64,000 nucleotides of DNA from Bradyrhizobium sp. C9. GTDB taxonomy: Bacteria; Pseudomonadota; Alphaproteobacteria; Rhizobiales; Xanthobacteraceae. The position numbers were made by a program, and so were the translations under genes. The stretch is from NCBI RefSeq assembly GCF_002532045.1, contig NZ_NWTG01000004.1, forward strand, positions 248,001-312,000, read 5' to 3'. The notes beneath the pieces are model-generated. The model was not told where the DNA came from, did no database searches, and saw only the letters and a program-made list of their open reading frames with translations. Shown here piece by piece: positions 30,888 to 38,216 of the stretch (its first letter is position 1; every line of letters begins with the position of its first letter).

Positions 30888-31421
30888 TCAACGCGCTAAT
30901 GTGTACACGCCCTGGCATGCCAACTTGGCCGCGATCGTGCTGCGGACTGCGGGAAGCCGATCAACGAATTCGGCGACCCCGGCGAGCTCGTCGCGGGCCG
31001 CCCTTACCTCGACCATCATCTCTGCGATCGCCGGCAAGAACTTGGACTTCTGCCGCCAGCGCCGGCAAGCCATCTCGACCGCTCCGAATGACGGATCCAG
31101 CGACATGACGTCGTCGCGGAGGAATTGGCCGAATACCACAGCATCCTGGCTACCGGCGTTTGGGAACGCCTTGAGAAGCAGGCCGAGGTAGGCAACGGCG
31201 GCGGCGGCAGGTATCGGCGCGATGGCATGGTCGAACGCCGCCCTGTTCTTCCCGTGCGCCTCGATCGCTCGGTCGACCAGCTCCAGGAGCTCGGCGCTCG
31301 GTTCGTCAGCCAAGGCGGCCGCCTCGCGAGCCGCGGCTAATTCCCGCAGCGCCGGCTCGAGCCCTGAAAATGACGGCGGAGCCGGCGGGTTTCCGCGCGG
31401 CCTTTCAACGAGTTCGCGCAT
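30888..31421 (-). CDS. Probable helicase-loader-type replication accessory, 177 aa
   Basis: The C-terminal half has a pattern seen in alphaproteobacterial phage replication accessories: VVFGQFLRDDVMSLDPSFGA, then EMACRRWRQKSKFLPAIAEM. The N-terminal half is an Ala-rich helix. The start at 31421 lies inside the end of the upstream initiator-like gene (17-base overlap), so the two are co-translated. It may load the DnaB-like helicase encoded at 13460-14908. The assignment rests on context plus a weak pattern. Confidence 0.6.
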   Translation of the reverse strand: MRELVERPRGNPPAPPSFSGLEPALRELAAAREAAALADEPSAELLELVDRAIEAHGKNRAAFDHAIAPIPAAAAVAYLGLLLKAFPNAGSQDAVVFGQFLRDDVMSLDPSFGAVEMACRRWRQKSKFLPAIAEMMVEVRAARDELAGVAEFVDRLPAVRSTIAAKLACQGVYTLAR

Positions 31422-32289
31422 GGAAATCCTCCTCGGTTAGACCGGTCATCATGCCCTCAATCGCGGTGTCGGCGCGGCTCGGCGCCGTCGGCGTGCCGCC
31501 TCGAGGCGATCGGCGGTCATAATCGTTGCCCACCCACGTCCGCCATGCGGCATCCCAGTCGGCCATCAGGTTACCTCTGCTGGTGTGGAAGTTCTTGAAC
31601 TTCTCCGCCTGGAATCGGATGTGGTCATCGTTCCATCCGCGCTCGCGGGCATACTTCCAACCCGCTTCAGGGAGTTGCCAGTCGGCAGGAAGCCTCGTCC
31701 TCCGCCCAACTGTCCGACGCCCCCCGCGCTTTGGCTGCTGCTCCTCGGCCGAAGGATCATCGCCAAAGAGGCCCTGGGCCGGGATCAGTTCGCGCCCGGG
31801 AACGGGCGCCCTATGATCTTCCCCTTCTTCATTTCTTGAATGTTTTATTTCTTCTGTATTGTCCCGGCGCTGTCCCGGTGCTGTCTCGACCGCGTCTCGG
31901 TGCTGTCCCGGCACTGTCTCAAAATCCGCTCTATCGGGCATCTCGACGTCATCATACTCGGGGTGATATTTCCCGTAGTTGCAAACGGTTATGACAGTAA
32001 TTCCGGACGACACCGCCACCGAAATCATTGTCTCGGTTTTCAGACGATTTAGAAATCGCTCGACCTTGCTTTTGCTCCACGACCACACAGAGCTCAAATG
32101 GCGCACGGATGCAGCCACCTGCCCGCGGTCAAGAGAAACCAGGTGGTCGCCGAGCCGGCGCTGACGCGGCTTCCATGCGGCCTCGTTCAACAACCAGACC
32201 CACGCCTCAAATTCGGAATACTCGTCCCGCCGAAAAAACGGGTGCTCTAGCGCTGAGCGAGCGAGCCTGATGTAACCGCCTTGTGCCAT
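31405..32289 (-). CDS. Phage replication initiator/organizer-like protein, 294 aa
   Basis: The N-terminal winged-helix shows in YIRLARSALEHPFFRRDEYS, WVWLLNEAAWKPRQRRLGDH and the basic SSVWSWSKSKVERFLNRLKT. A disordered, charged middle follows. The C-terminal domain carries LPADWQLPEAGWKYARERGW and FKNFHTSRGNLMADWDAAWR, the ending typical of phage replisome organizers (O-like proteins). It would bind the element's origin and recruit the loader downstream. TGATG overlap with the GIY-YIG gene. Confidence 0.8.
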   Translation of the reverse strand: MAQGGYIRLARSALEHPFFRRDEYSEFEAWVWLLNEAAWKPRQRRLGDHLVSLDRGQVAASVRHLSSVWSWSKSKVERFLNRLKTETMISVAVSSGITVITVCNYGKYHPEYDDVEMPDRADFETVPGQHRDAVETAPGQRRDNTEEIKHSRNEEGEDHRAPVPGRELIPAQGLFGDDPSAEEQQPKRGGRRTVGRRTRLPADWQLPEAGWKYARERGWNDDHIRFQAEKFKNFHTSRGNLMADWDAAWRTWVGNDYDRRSPRGGTPTAPSRADTAIEGMMTGLTEEDFHARTR

Positions 32290-32711
32290 CAGCGCGCTCC
32301 CGCAATCATTTCACGAAAACGGGGGCGCCCCAGGTTGCGCGATCGCTGCTCGGTCTTTCGGTGCCCGAGCTCTCCGCGCCGGGCTCTCACCCATCGCAGA
32401 GACGCATGGAACGTCTCGATTGCAAAGGCGACCTCGCACGCAAACCATTCTCCGCGCAGATGGTGGTGCACCAATTCGCGATGGATATGCTCCTCAACCT
32501 GCTCGCAAATCTCTCGCTCGAACTGGCGTGACTTGAAGACCAGAACGAGCTCGCTCGGGTTTGCGACCTGCAACTCTGCCAGCCGCTTTTCCGGGTCCGC
32601 CGCGATACCGACCTTCAGGGAACCGCACCCTGCGCGGACGATGTAGAGCGCGCAGGGAGCACTCGGATGCCTGCTGTTGATGTGCGTGCGGCCGGTCGGA
32701 TGTCCCCTCAT
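32289..32711 (-). CDS. GIY-YIG (T5orf172/Mug113-like) protein, 140 aa
   Basis: LYIVRAGCGSLKVGIAADPE with KRLAELQVANPSELVLVF gives the GIY-YIG-type core in the T5orf172/Mug113 form. QVEEHIHRELVHHHLRGEWF supplies the later glutamate and the GEWF signature. Its place at the head of the leftward initiator operon, facing the CI-type operators, suggests early expression. Nuclease activity is possible but not certain for this subfamily. Confidence 0.78.
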   Translation of the reverse strand: MRGHPTGRTHINSRHPSAPCALYIVRAGCGSLKVGIAADPEKRLAELQVANPSELVLVFKSRQFEREICEQVEEHIHRELVHHHLRGEWFACEVAFAIETFHASLRWVRARRGELGHRKTEQRSRNLGRPRFREMIAGAR

Positions 32712-32757
32712 GTCCTCTTTCGCTTTCGAGATGCCTTAAGGCCGGTCATAATCCTGT

Positions 32758-32774
32758 CTGGAATTTATTTCCAG
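32758..32774. promoter_or_regulatory. CI-type operator 1 (intergenic 32.7 kb)
   Basis: CTGGAATTTATTTCCAG: 6-bp arms CTGGAA and TTCCAG with a 5-base spacer. It lies 8 bases upstream of the -35 box of the rightward promoter and near the leftward start, so it could act on both. Confidence 0.75.
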
Positions 32775-32781
32775 GTTTTTA

Positions 32782-32810
32782 TTGACACGTCTCTGCATCT
32801 GGAATTATCT
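32782..32810 (+). promoter_or_regulatory. Rightward promoter, sigma70 type
   Basis: TTGACA at 32782-32787 and TTATCT at 32805-32810 with a 17-base spacer, followed by a start region at about 32817. It faces the 20-kb plus-strand operon. Operator 2 covers the -10 box. Confidence 0.75.
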
Positions 32811-32818
32811 TCCAGATG
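32796..32818. promoter_or_regulatory. CI-type operator 2, overlapping the -10 box
   Basis: CATCTGGAA, a 5-base spacer TTATC, then TTCCAGATG: perfect 9-bp arms, the strongest palindrome of the set. Binding here would block RNA polymerase at the rightward promoter. Confidence 0.85.
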
Positions 32819-32834
32819 CCAAGGGAGACTTGCC

Positions 32835-33026
32835 TTGAACACCACAGCCCCAATCGCCGATCCGGCCGCCCTCGAGGAAGGGCAGCGCTGCCCGATAGCG
32901 GGCTGCGACGGCACCGTCGTGCTGGTCCGCGACGGCGATTGCGCCTGTCACATCGCACCGCCCTGCTCGGCCTGCACGGAAGCTCGTCTGGCCTGCGACG
33001 TCTGCGGTGAGGAGCGCCGGCCATGA
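32835..33026 (+). CDS. Small Cys-rich protein, 63 aa, TTG start
   Basis: TTG start behind GGGAG at a 7-base distance; there is no ATG at the right place, and the ATG at 32816 is in another frame inside the operator. The product has CPIAGC, CAC, PPCSAC and LACDVC groups, so one or two zinc sites. It is the first gene of the rightward operon, 25 bases after the predicted start of transcription. This fits an early regulator. ATGA overlap with the next gene. Confidence 0.6.
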   Translation: MNTTAPIADPAALEEGQRCPIAGCDGTVVLVRDGDCACHIAPPCSACTEARLACDVCGEERRP

Positions 33027-33247
33027 CGGAGCTCAGCTACGTCGCCACCGCTATTGCCTTCACCGGCGTCGGCATCGTCGTCTGCGCGACTTTCTCCACT
33101 CGCGCCTACTGGGATGCGGTCCGCGACCGCGGCGACCTGCTGCTTGCCCTTTTCAACGCCGGATCCTCGCTGAAGGCGGCTGGCCGCGCCGAGGAAGCCG
33201 CGCAGGCGTTCGGGATCGCGAAGGCGGTCCAGGAGAGGTCCGCATGA
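33023..33247 (+). CDS. Small membrane protein, 74 aa
   Basis: One N-terminal membrane helix (YVATAIAFTGVGIVVCATFS), then a cytoplasmic helical part with AGSSLKAAGRAEEAAQAFGI. ATGA overlaps on both sides. Unknown role in the early operon. Confidence 0.65.
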   Translation: MTELSYVATAIAFTGVGIVVCATFSTRAYWDAVRDRGDLLLALFNAGSSLKAAGRAEEAAQAFGIAKAVQERSA

Positions 33248-33561
33248 CCGACCTTTCGCATGATCCGACCGCCATCATCGACGACCTTGCCTTCCGTGCC
33301 GGGTATCTCGAGCGGGCGCACATCGAGACCATTGAGCGGCTGAGAGCGCTTGCCGCTCGCGGTGGCGCTACGGCTGACGAATTGCGCCTGGCGATCGCCG
33401 GGCTCGCTATCGACACGCACAAGGGACTCGGCGCGCTCCAGGTCGGTGCGGCCGCGCGGATGGCCGCTCGTCACGCTGCGACCACGCCCAAGGTGTGCGC
33501 GAAGATCCTGCAATTCCCGGCGCCTGCCGCTGAAGCAAGGCCGGAGGCTCTGCCGTCATGA
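33244..33561 (+). CDS. Hypothetical helical protein, 105 aa
   Basis: Starts MTDLSHDPTAIIDDLAFRAG at 33244 inside the previous stop. Long amphipathic helices (LERAHIETIERLRALAARGG, then DELRLAIAGLAIDTHKGLGA) end in a proline/alanine tail. No family is recognised. It belongs to the coupled string of small early genes. Confidence 0.6.
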   Translation: MTDLSHDPTAIIDDLAFRAGYLERAHIETIERLRALAARGGATADELRLAIAGLAIDTHKGLGALQVGAAARMAARHAATTPKVCAKILQFPAPAAEARPEALPS

Positions 33562-33830
33562 CGGAGAACCCAGCATACATCGTGCGCATTACGCCGGCGG
33601 CGTTCGAAACGGCGGCCGTCAATCCTTGGCACGGTGTCGCCAAGATTGCCGAGCGTCTCGGCGTCAGGCCGATCGAGGCACGGGAGCAACCTGGCAGGCC
33701 GACCGTCATTGTGAGCGGCGCGGAGTCGCTTCCATTGCAAGGCGGAGCATGTGCTCCGTCCTACGACCTCTTTGAGCTCCTCGAAGCCCTGCTGGACCGC
33801 CTCGATCGCGTTGAACGGGGGCAGTCATGA
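33558..33830 (+). CDS. Hypothetical protein, 90 aa
   Basis: ATGA overlap with both neighbours. It begins with YIVRITPAAFETAAVNPWHG and ends with an acidic helix (DLFELLEALLDRLDRVERG). No known domain. Confidence 0.6.
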   Translation: MTENPAYIVRITPAAFETAAVNPWHGVAKIAERLGVRPIEAREQPGRPTVIVSGAESLPLQGGACAPSYDLFELLEALLDRLDRVERGQS

Positions 33831-34051
33831 TCGCGGCATCCCTCCCGTCGACTTGGACCCGCCTGATCTTCGCGCCGGCGGCGGAACGTGCCGCGGCGAC
33901 GCCGGAGGAGCGAGCCGCGTACGACAACTTCGTCAAGCGGCTGATGGCGAACCCCGAAGATTTTGGCTTCCGGCACGAGACCCCCGAGGACGTGGCGGCC
34001 GATGACCGCTTCGACACCGCGCTCGCCGCTGAAAATCAGGATTGGGGGTAG
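33827..34051 (+). CDS. Hypothetical protein, 74 aa
   Basis: Coupled by ATGA. Helical and acidic (AATPEERAAYDNFVKRLMAN, then HETPEDVAADDRFDTALAAE). Unknown function. Confidence 0.55.
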   Translation: MIAASLPSTWTRLIFAPAAERAAATPEERAAYDNFVKRLMANPEDFGFRHETPEDVAADDRFDTALAAENQDWG

Positions 34052-34053
34052 CC

Positions 34054-34308
34054 ATGGCGCATCCAGGAATGACCCGGTGCACGCCGGACACCTTCGACCT
34101 CGACCTCACCGGTGCTTACGCCGTGATCCTTCGTGCGTGCGGCATGACGTTCGAGGGGACAGAGGATGAGATCGAAGCCCGCGCCTTCCAGATTCTCTGG
34201 AAGCCAGCCGACGGCCGCCCCTATTCCCAGGTCAAGCCACGGCTGGCCACCGCGATCGAACTCGCGCGCCGCGACGGCACCATCATCCTCAGCACGGTGG
34301 CGGCATGA
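34054..34308 (+). CDS. Hypothetical protein, 84 aa
   Basis: The ATG at 34054 follows GGGGGTAG two bases after the preceding stop; an upstream start at 34042 is less likely. Product with CTPDTFDLDLTGAYAVILRA and PYSQVKPRLATAIELARRDG, probably a small alpha/beta protein. Coupled to the next gene by ATGA. Confidence 0.55.
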   Translation: MAHPGMTRCTPDTFDLDLTGAYAVILRACGMTFEGTEDEIEARAFQILWKPADGRPYSQVKPRLATAIELARRDGTIILSTVAA

Positions 34309-34481
34309 CGCTCGAACGCGCGGTCATTGTAATTTTGCTGGCTTTGATCATTGCCCTGCTTGTCGGCGGCAACACGGTTGAGGGCTTCGGCATCGGGCTG
34401 CTCGTCGGCCTGGTGCTTGGCGCTCCCGTGGGCGCCGCCTTTGTCACTGATCGTCCGAACAAGGAGCCGACCTCGAGATGA
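34305..34481 (+). CDS. Small two-helix membrane protein, 58 aa
   Basis: Two hydrophobic helices, AVIVILLALIIALLVGG and GFGIGLLVGLVLGAPVGAA, with a Gly-rich turn between and a short charged tail. It overlaps both neighbours by ATGA. Possibly a phage inner-membrane protein such as a superinfection-exclusion factor; this is a guess from the type only. Confidence 0.55.
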   Translation: MTLERAVIVILLALIIALLVGGNTVEGFGIGLLVGLVLGAPVGAAFVTDRPNKEPTSR

Positions 34482-34591
34482 ATGCTGTCCGAACCTTCGC
34501 GCGTGAAGTTGCGGCGTTCCTCGCGATCGCGGCGATGATCTTTGGCTGCATCGTCACGGCGGCCCCAGCGATGGGGATTGGCCATGGCTGA
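34478..34591 (+). CDS. Small membrane peptide, 37 aa
   Basis: ATG overlaps the previous stop (ATGA). One hydrophobic segment, VAAFLAIAAMIFGCIVTAA, after a basic start (MNAVRTFAR). The next gene starts 8 bases before its stop. It is probably translated because of the overlaps on both sides. Confidence 0.45.
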   Translation: MNAVRTFAREVAAFLAIAAMIFGCIVTAAPAMGIGHG

Positions 34592-35162
34592 GCACGAACG
34601 GCGGGTCGAGCTTGATCCATCGGTGCTGACCCGGCTCGGCACCAACATGGAGACCATCGGCCAGGCCTGGCAGGCCGACGTCGACGAACTGAACACGGCA
34701 CGCGACCAGATCCAGATGCTGAGGCGCGAGCTCGATCAAGCGGACGACCGCGTGTCAAACCTTCAGGCCGATCTCACTGCGAGCCGGTCCGAGGTTCAAC
34801 GGCTGCTCCAGCGGAACGCCTTCCTCGAGGCCCACACCCAGCGCCTGTTCGAGACTGCCCACAATGTCGGCGACAGCATGAAGTCGCTGGCCGAGTCTGC
34901 CGTCGATGTCGCGCGCCACGCGCCCGCGGGGGCGCCGACTGGCGCGACTCCGGTGCGCGCCGATGGCACCACGGCGCCGCGGCCAATCGTGGTCGCGGCG
35001 CCGAAGGTCTCGGCTCCGATCCAACCGGCTCCGACGCGCCCACGCACGCTGGAAGACGTCCGCCGCGAGAACCTGGCCGCGGACGCCGAAGACGACGGCA
35101 CCGGCCTGCCGCCGGGCAAACCGCAGTTCCTCAGAACACCGCTCCCAACCGTCACACCGTAG
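34584..35162 (+). CDS. Coiled-coil protein, 192 aa
   Basis: Residues 20-85 are a heptad-rich coil (WQADVDELNTARDQIQMLRR, then LDQADDRVSNLQADLTASRS). A proline-rich middle and a short C-terminal segment TRPRTLEDVRRENLAADAED follow. It sits directly before the SbcC/RecF-like ATPase gene and may be a partner of it. No catalytic motif. Confidence 0.65.
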   Translation: MAEHERRVELDPSVLTRLGTNMETIGQAWQADVDELNTARDQIQMLRRELDQADDRVSNLQADLTASRSEVQRLLQRNAFLEAHTQRLFETAHNVGDSMKSLAESAVDVARHAPAGAPTGATPVRADGTTAPRPIVVAAPKVSAPIQPAPTRPRTLEDVRRENLAADAEDDGTGLPPGKPQFLRTPLPTVTP

Positions 35163-35169
35163 GTTTCCC

Positions 35170-36546
35170 ATGAACGCGCCGCAGGCTTCACCGCTCAAGA
35201 TCCTTTCCCTCGACGTCGAGAACGTGTTGCGCGTCCGCGCGGTCAGGATCACGCCGAAAGGCAACGTGCTCGAGCTCACCGGTCGCAACCGGCAGGGAAA
35301 GAGCAGCGTCATCGACGCGCTCTGGGCCGCGCTCGGCGGCGAGAAGAAGATACCGGCCGATCCCGTCCACGACGGCGCGAAGATAGGCAACATCGTTGTC
35401 GATATCGGCGACGCCACAGGCCTGAAGTACCGTGTCACTCGCCGGATCAAGAAGAAGGATGATGGTGACTGGTCCACCAGCCTTACGATCGAGAACGAGG
35501 ATGGCTTTCGATCCGACAAGCCGCAGCAGATCCTGAACACCCTAATCGGGGCCCTCAGCTGCGACCCGCTCGACTTCATCAACAAGGGGCCGAAAGAACA
35601 GTTCGATCTTCTTAAGACGTTCGTGTCTGGGGTCGATTTCGACGCGATCGCGGACGCCAATGAAGCGGACTTCGACGCCAGGACCGTGGTCAATCGCGAT
35701 GCCAAGGCTCTGCGCACCCGTGCCAATGCGATCGTCGTCGACGAGACCGCGCCGACCGAGCAGGTCGACGAGGCTGCGTTGGTACAGGAACTCGCGGAAG
35801 CCGCTACCAAGAATGGCCTGGTGGGACGGTTTCGGGCTGAGCAGGCCGCTCGGAAAGCGAACGCAGACGGTCTCGACCGCGAGGCCGAAGCCAATCGCGC
35901 TCGTGTGAAGGAACTGGAAGCTGAGATCCAACAGCTTTCTCAGCGAATTGCAGTGCTCAATTCTCAAGCCGACGGCCATGAACAGTCGGCGTCGGATATC
36001 CGCCTTGAGATTAGCAGCGCCGGCGACGAGCCGCCGACCGTCGATACCCAGGAATTGCAGGCCAGGATCAACGCGGCTCGGGACACGAACGCGAAGGTGG
36101 CCGCCGCGGCTCGAGCTCGGACCGAGAAGGAGCGTCTAGCCGGCGAAGCCGCCGCCCTCGAGGAACGGTCTGACGCCCTCAGCAAGGCGATCGCCGCCCG
36201 CGAAACCGAGAAGCAGGAAGCGATCGCGCGCGCCGAGATGCCGGTGCCGGGCCTGTCCTTTGGAGACGGCACCATTCTGCTCGACGGCCATCCGCTCGCC
36301 CAGGCCAGCCAGGCGCAGAAGCTCAGCCTTGCCGTCGCAATCGCGATGAAGCTGCAGCCGCGGCTCCGCTTCCTGACGACCAAGCACGCCGCGCTGCTGG
36401 ACGACGAGTCCTGGGCGGCTCTCGTCCAGCTCGCCGATCAGCAGGATCTGCTCGTCATCGCGGAAACCGTCAATTCCAACCGGCCCACCGCGGTGGTCAT
36501 CGAAGACGGCCACGTCCGCGGTGCCGCCCAGCAAGCCGCGGAGTGA
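35170..36546 (+). CDS. RecF/SbcC-like AAA ATPase, 458 aa
   Basis: SMC-type head: Walker A GRNRQGKSS at residues 38-46, preceded by NVLRVRAVRI and followed by ALWAALGGEKKI. A long coiled middle runs from about 230 to 380 (GLDREAEANRARVKELEAEI). The C-terminal lobe has GLSFGDGTILLDGHPLAQAS, a signature-like AQASQAQKLSLAVAIAM, and the late Walker B-type ALLDDESWAALVQLADQQDL. Proteins of this type in phages assist recombination or end processing. It precedes the RecE-like nuclease by about 540 bases. The start at 35170 is chosen over upstream in-frame codons, which lie in the coiled-coil gene. Confidence 0.85.
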   Translation: MNAPQASPLKILSLDVENVLRVRAVRITPKGNVLELTGRNRQGKSSVIDALWAALGGEKKIPADPVHDGAKIGNIVVDIGDATGLKYRVTRRIKKKDDGDWSTSLTIENEDGFRSDKPQQILNTLIGALSCDPLDFINKGPKEQFDLLKTFVSGVDFDAIADANEADFDARTVVNRDAKALRTRANAIVVDETAPTEQVDEAALVQELAEAATKNGLVGRFRAEQAARKANADGLDREAEANRARVKELEAEIQQLSQRIAVLNSQADGHEQSASDIRLEISSAGDEPPTVDTQELQARINAARDTNAKVAAAARARTEKERLAGEAAALEERSDALSKAIAARETEKQEAIARAEMPVPGLSFGDGTILLDGHPLAQASQAQKLSLAVAIAMKLQPRLRFLTTKHAALLDDESWAALVQLADQQDLLVIAETVNSNRPTAVVIEDGHVRGAAQQAAE

Positions 36547-36551
36547 TCGCC

Positions 36552-37010
36552 ATGTTCGACAGCCTTCTCCGTTTCTTCCGCCCTCGCCGCTCTTCGCCCT
36601 GGGATTCTGCTCCGCCCTGGGCGCTGGAACTGAAGCACATACAGGAGCGAGTTCTGAACAAAGAGGACCAACAGATGTCTGCCCAAGACGATCTCAACGC
36701 CGCCGTAGGCGTGCTCGTGAAAGGCTACAGCGACCTGCATACCGCGCTCGTGCCGGCGCTGCAGATCATCGCCGACAACGCCAACGGCAATGCCGCGATC
36801 ATTCAGCAGATCGCGAACATCCAGGGCGTCTCCCAGAAGATGGCGCAGGATGCCGCCGCCCTCACTGCTGCGATCCCGGCAGCGACCACGGTGACGCCGC
36901 CGGCCAGCCCGCCGTCGGTCGATACCGGCGGCACCCAGGCCGATGTCGCGCCACCCTCGATCGACGTCCCGCCTGTCACCGACCCGAACGCGACCCCGCC
37001 GACTTCCTGA
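36552..37010 (+). CDS. Hypothetical protein with Pro/Ala tail, 152 aa
   Basis: ATG at 36552 with GGAG eight bases upstream; a GTG at 36543 that overlaps the ATPase stop (GTGA) is an alternative. Product: MFDSLLRFFRPRRSS, then helices LNAAVGVLVKGYSDLHTALV and ALQIIADNANGNAAIIQQIA, then a disordered PPASPPSVDTGG-type tail. No family is recognised. Confidence 0.6.
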   Translation: MFDSLLRFFRPRRSSPWDSAPPWALELKHIQERVLNKEDQQMSAQDDLNAAVGVLVKGYSDLHTALVPALQIIADNANGNAAIIQQIANIQGVSQKMAQDAAALTAAIPAATTVTPPASPPSVDTGGTQADVAPPSIDVPPVTDPNATPPTS

Positions 37011-37080
37011 CCGGAAGACGGCTCCTCCCCAACTTGCCGCGCGGGTTTCGGCTCGCGCGGCCTCTTCTCCGGAAATCACC

Positions 37081-38199
37081 ATGAACGCCGCTGTCCCCAC
37101 CGCTGACGTCGCTGCCGCCGAGCCCGTGAAATTCGCGCCCGGCATCTACTTCGGCGTGCCCGAGGACAAGTACCACCAGGACACCTCGCTCGGATCCACG
37201 AAGCTGAAGGAACTGGTGATCGACCCGATCGAGTACCAGCACGGCCGCTTGCACGGCGCCGAGCAGAAAGAGACGTTTCAGCTGAAATGGGGCCGCGCGA
37301 TCCACTGCCGCGCGCTCGAGGGAAAGCAGTTCCTGTGCGAGCGTTTCCCGATCGCGCCATCCCTGGCCGACTATCCCAAAGCGCTCGTGACAATGGATCA
37401 CCTGCGCGACCACGCCAAGAAACTTGGCCTCACCAAGATCGGCAATACCAAAGCATTGGTCGCCACCGCGATCCGCGAATTCGACCAGACTATCCCCATC
37501 TGGGACGAGATCATGGCTCGGTTCGAAAATGAGCACGCTGGCAAGACCATCATCCCGCGCGAGGCGATCGAGCACATCGAGCGCGCCGTGGAATGGATGC
37601 AGCGGGAGCCGAAGCTGGCACCCGTCATGGAGGGCGGCACCTTCACCGCCGGCGCGTCCGAAGTCTCTATCTTTTACGAGGAGAACGGCGTTCGGCTGAA
37701 GGCACGCATTGACCATCTGCTTTCGCACGCGGTCGTCGACCTGAAGTCCTTCCGGCCCTTCCTGCAGGAGCGACTGAGAGAAGGCGCGAAGAAGGCGATC
37801 TCGCGCATGCGGTACGACCTGCAGGCCGCAGCATACATCCGCGCGCTGAAGGTTGCCGCCAAGCTGTTTGCCGAGGGCAAGATTTTCGATTGTCCCTACT
37901 CGCCAGCCTTCCTCGAGTCCGTGTTTGCAGCGCTGAAGGTGGCGGAGCGCGATCCGCGATCCGAAGAGGCACTGAAATGGGTGTGGGTGCTGATCAAGGC
38001 CTCGGGCGCGCCGCAACCGGTCGTCGCTGAGTTCGATCTCGGCAGCATGATCTTCCGCCAGGCGGCCGTCGATATCGACGACGCCATCAAGAACTACCGC
38101 CTCTACGTCGAGAAGTTCGGCCTTGACCAGGACTGGGTGCCGGAGATCCCGGCCGAGGTCTGGGGCGATACCGACTTTCCGTCATGGGCTTTCACCTGA
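37081..38199 (+). CDS. RecE-like exonuclease (PD-(D/E)xK, DUF3799 type)
   Basis: 372 residues. The N-terminus APGIYFGVPEDKYHQDTSLG and STKLKELVIDPIEYQH match the DUF3799/exonuclease VIII lead. The PD-(D/E)xK core is RLKARIDHL (D211) and VVDLKSF (D220-L-K222), with SEVSIFYEENG just before it. DLQAAAYIRAL gives the QxxxY motif of RecB-type nucleases. It would degrade one strand of double-stranded ends to expose single strands for annealing. The gene after it is the likely annealing partner, 17 bases downstream. Confidence 0.9.
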   Translation: MNAAVPTADVAAAEPVKFAPGIYFGVPEDKYHQDTSLGSTKLKELVIDPIEYQHGRLHGAEQKETFQLKWGRAIHCRALEGKQFLCERFPIAPSLADYPKALVTMDHLRDHAKKLGLTKIGNTKALVATAIREFDQTIPIWDEIMARFENEHAGKTIIPREAIEHIERAVEWMQREPKLAPVMEGGTFTAGASEVSIFYEENGVRLKARIDHLLSHAVVDLKSFRPFLQERLREGAKKAISRMRYDLQAAAYIRALKVAAKLFAEGKIFDCPYSPAFLESVFAALKVAERDPRSEEALKWVWVLIKASGAPQPVVAEFDLGSMIFRQAAVDIDDAIKNYRLYVEKFGLDQDWVPEIPAEVWGDTDFPSWAFT

Positions 38200-38216
38200 A
38201 CCACTGAGGACTGACG

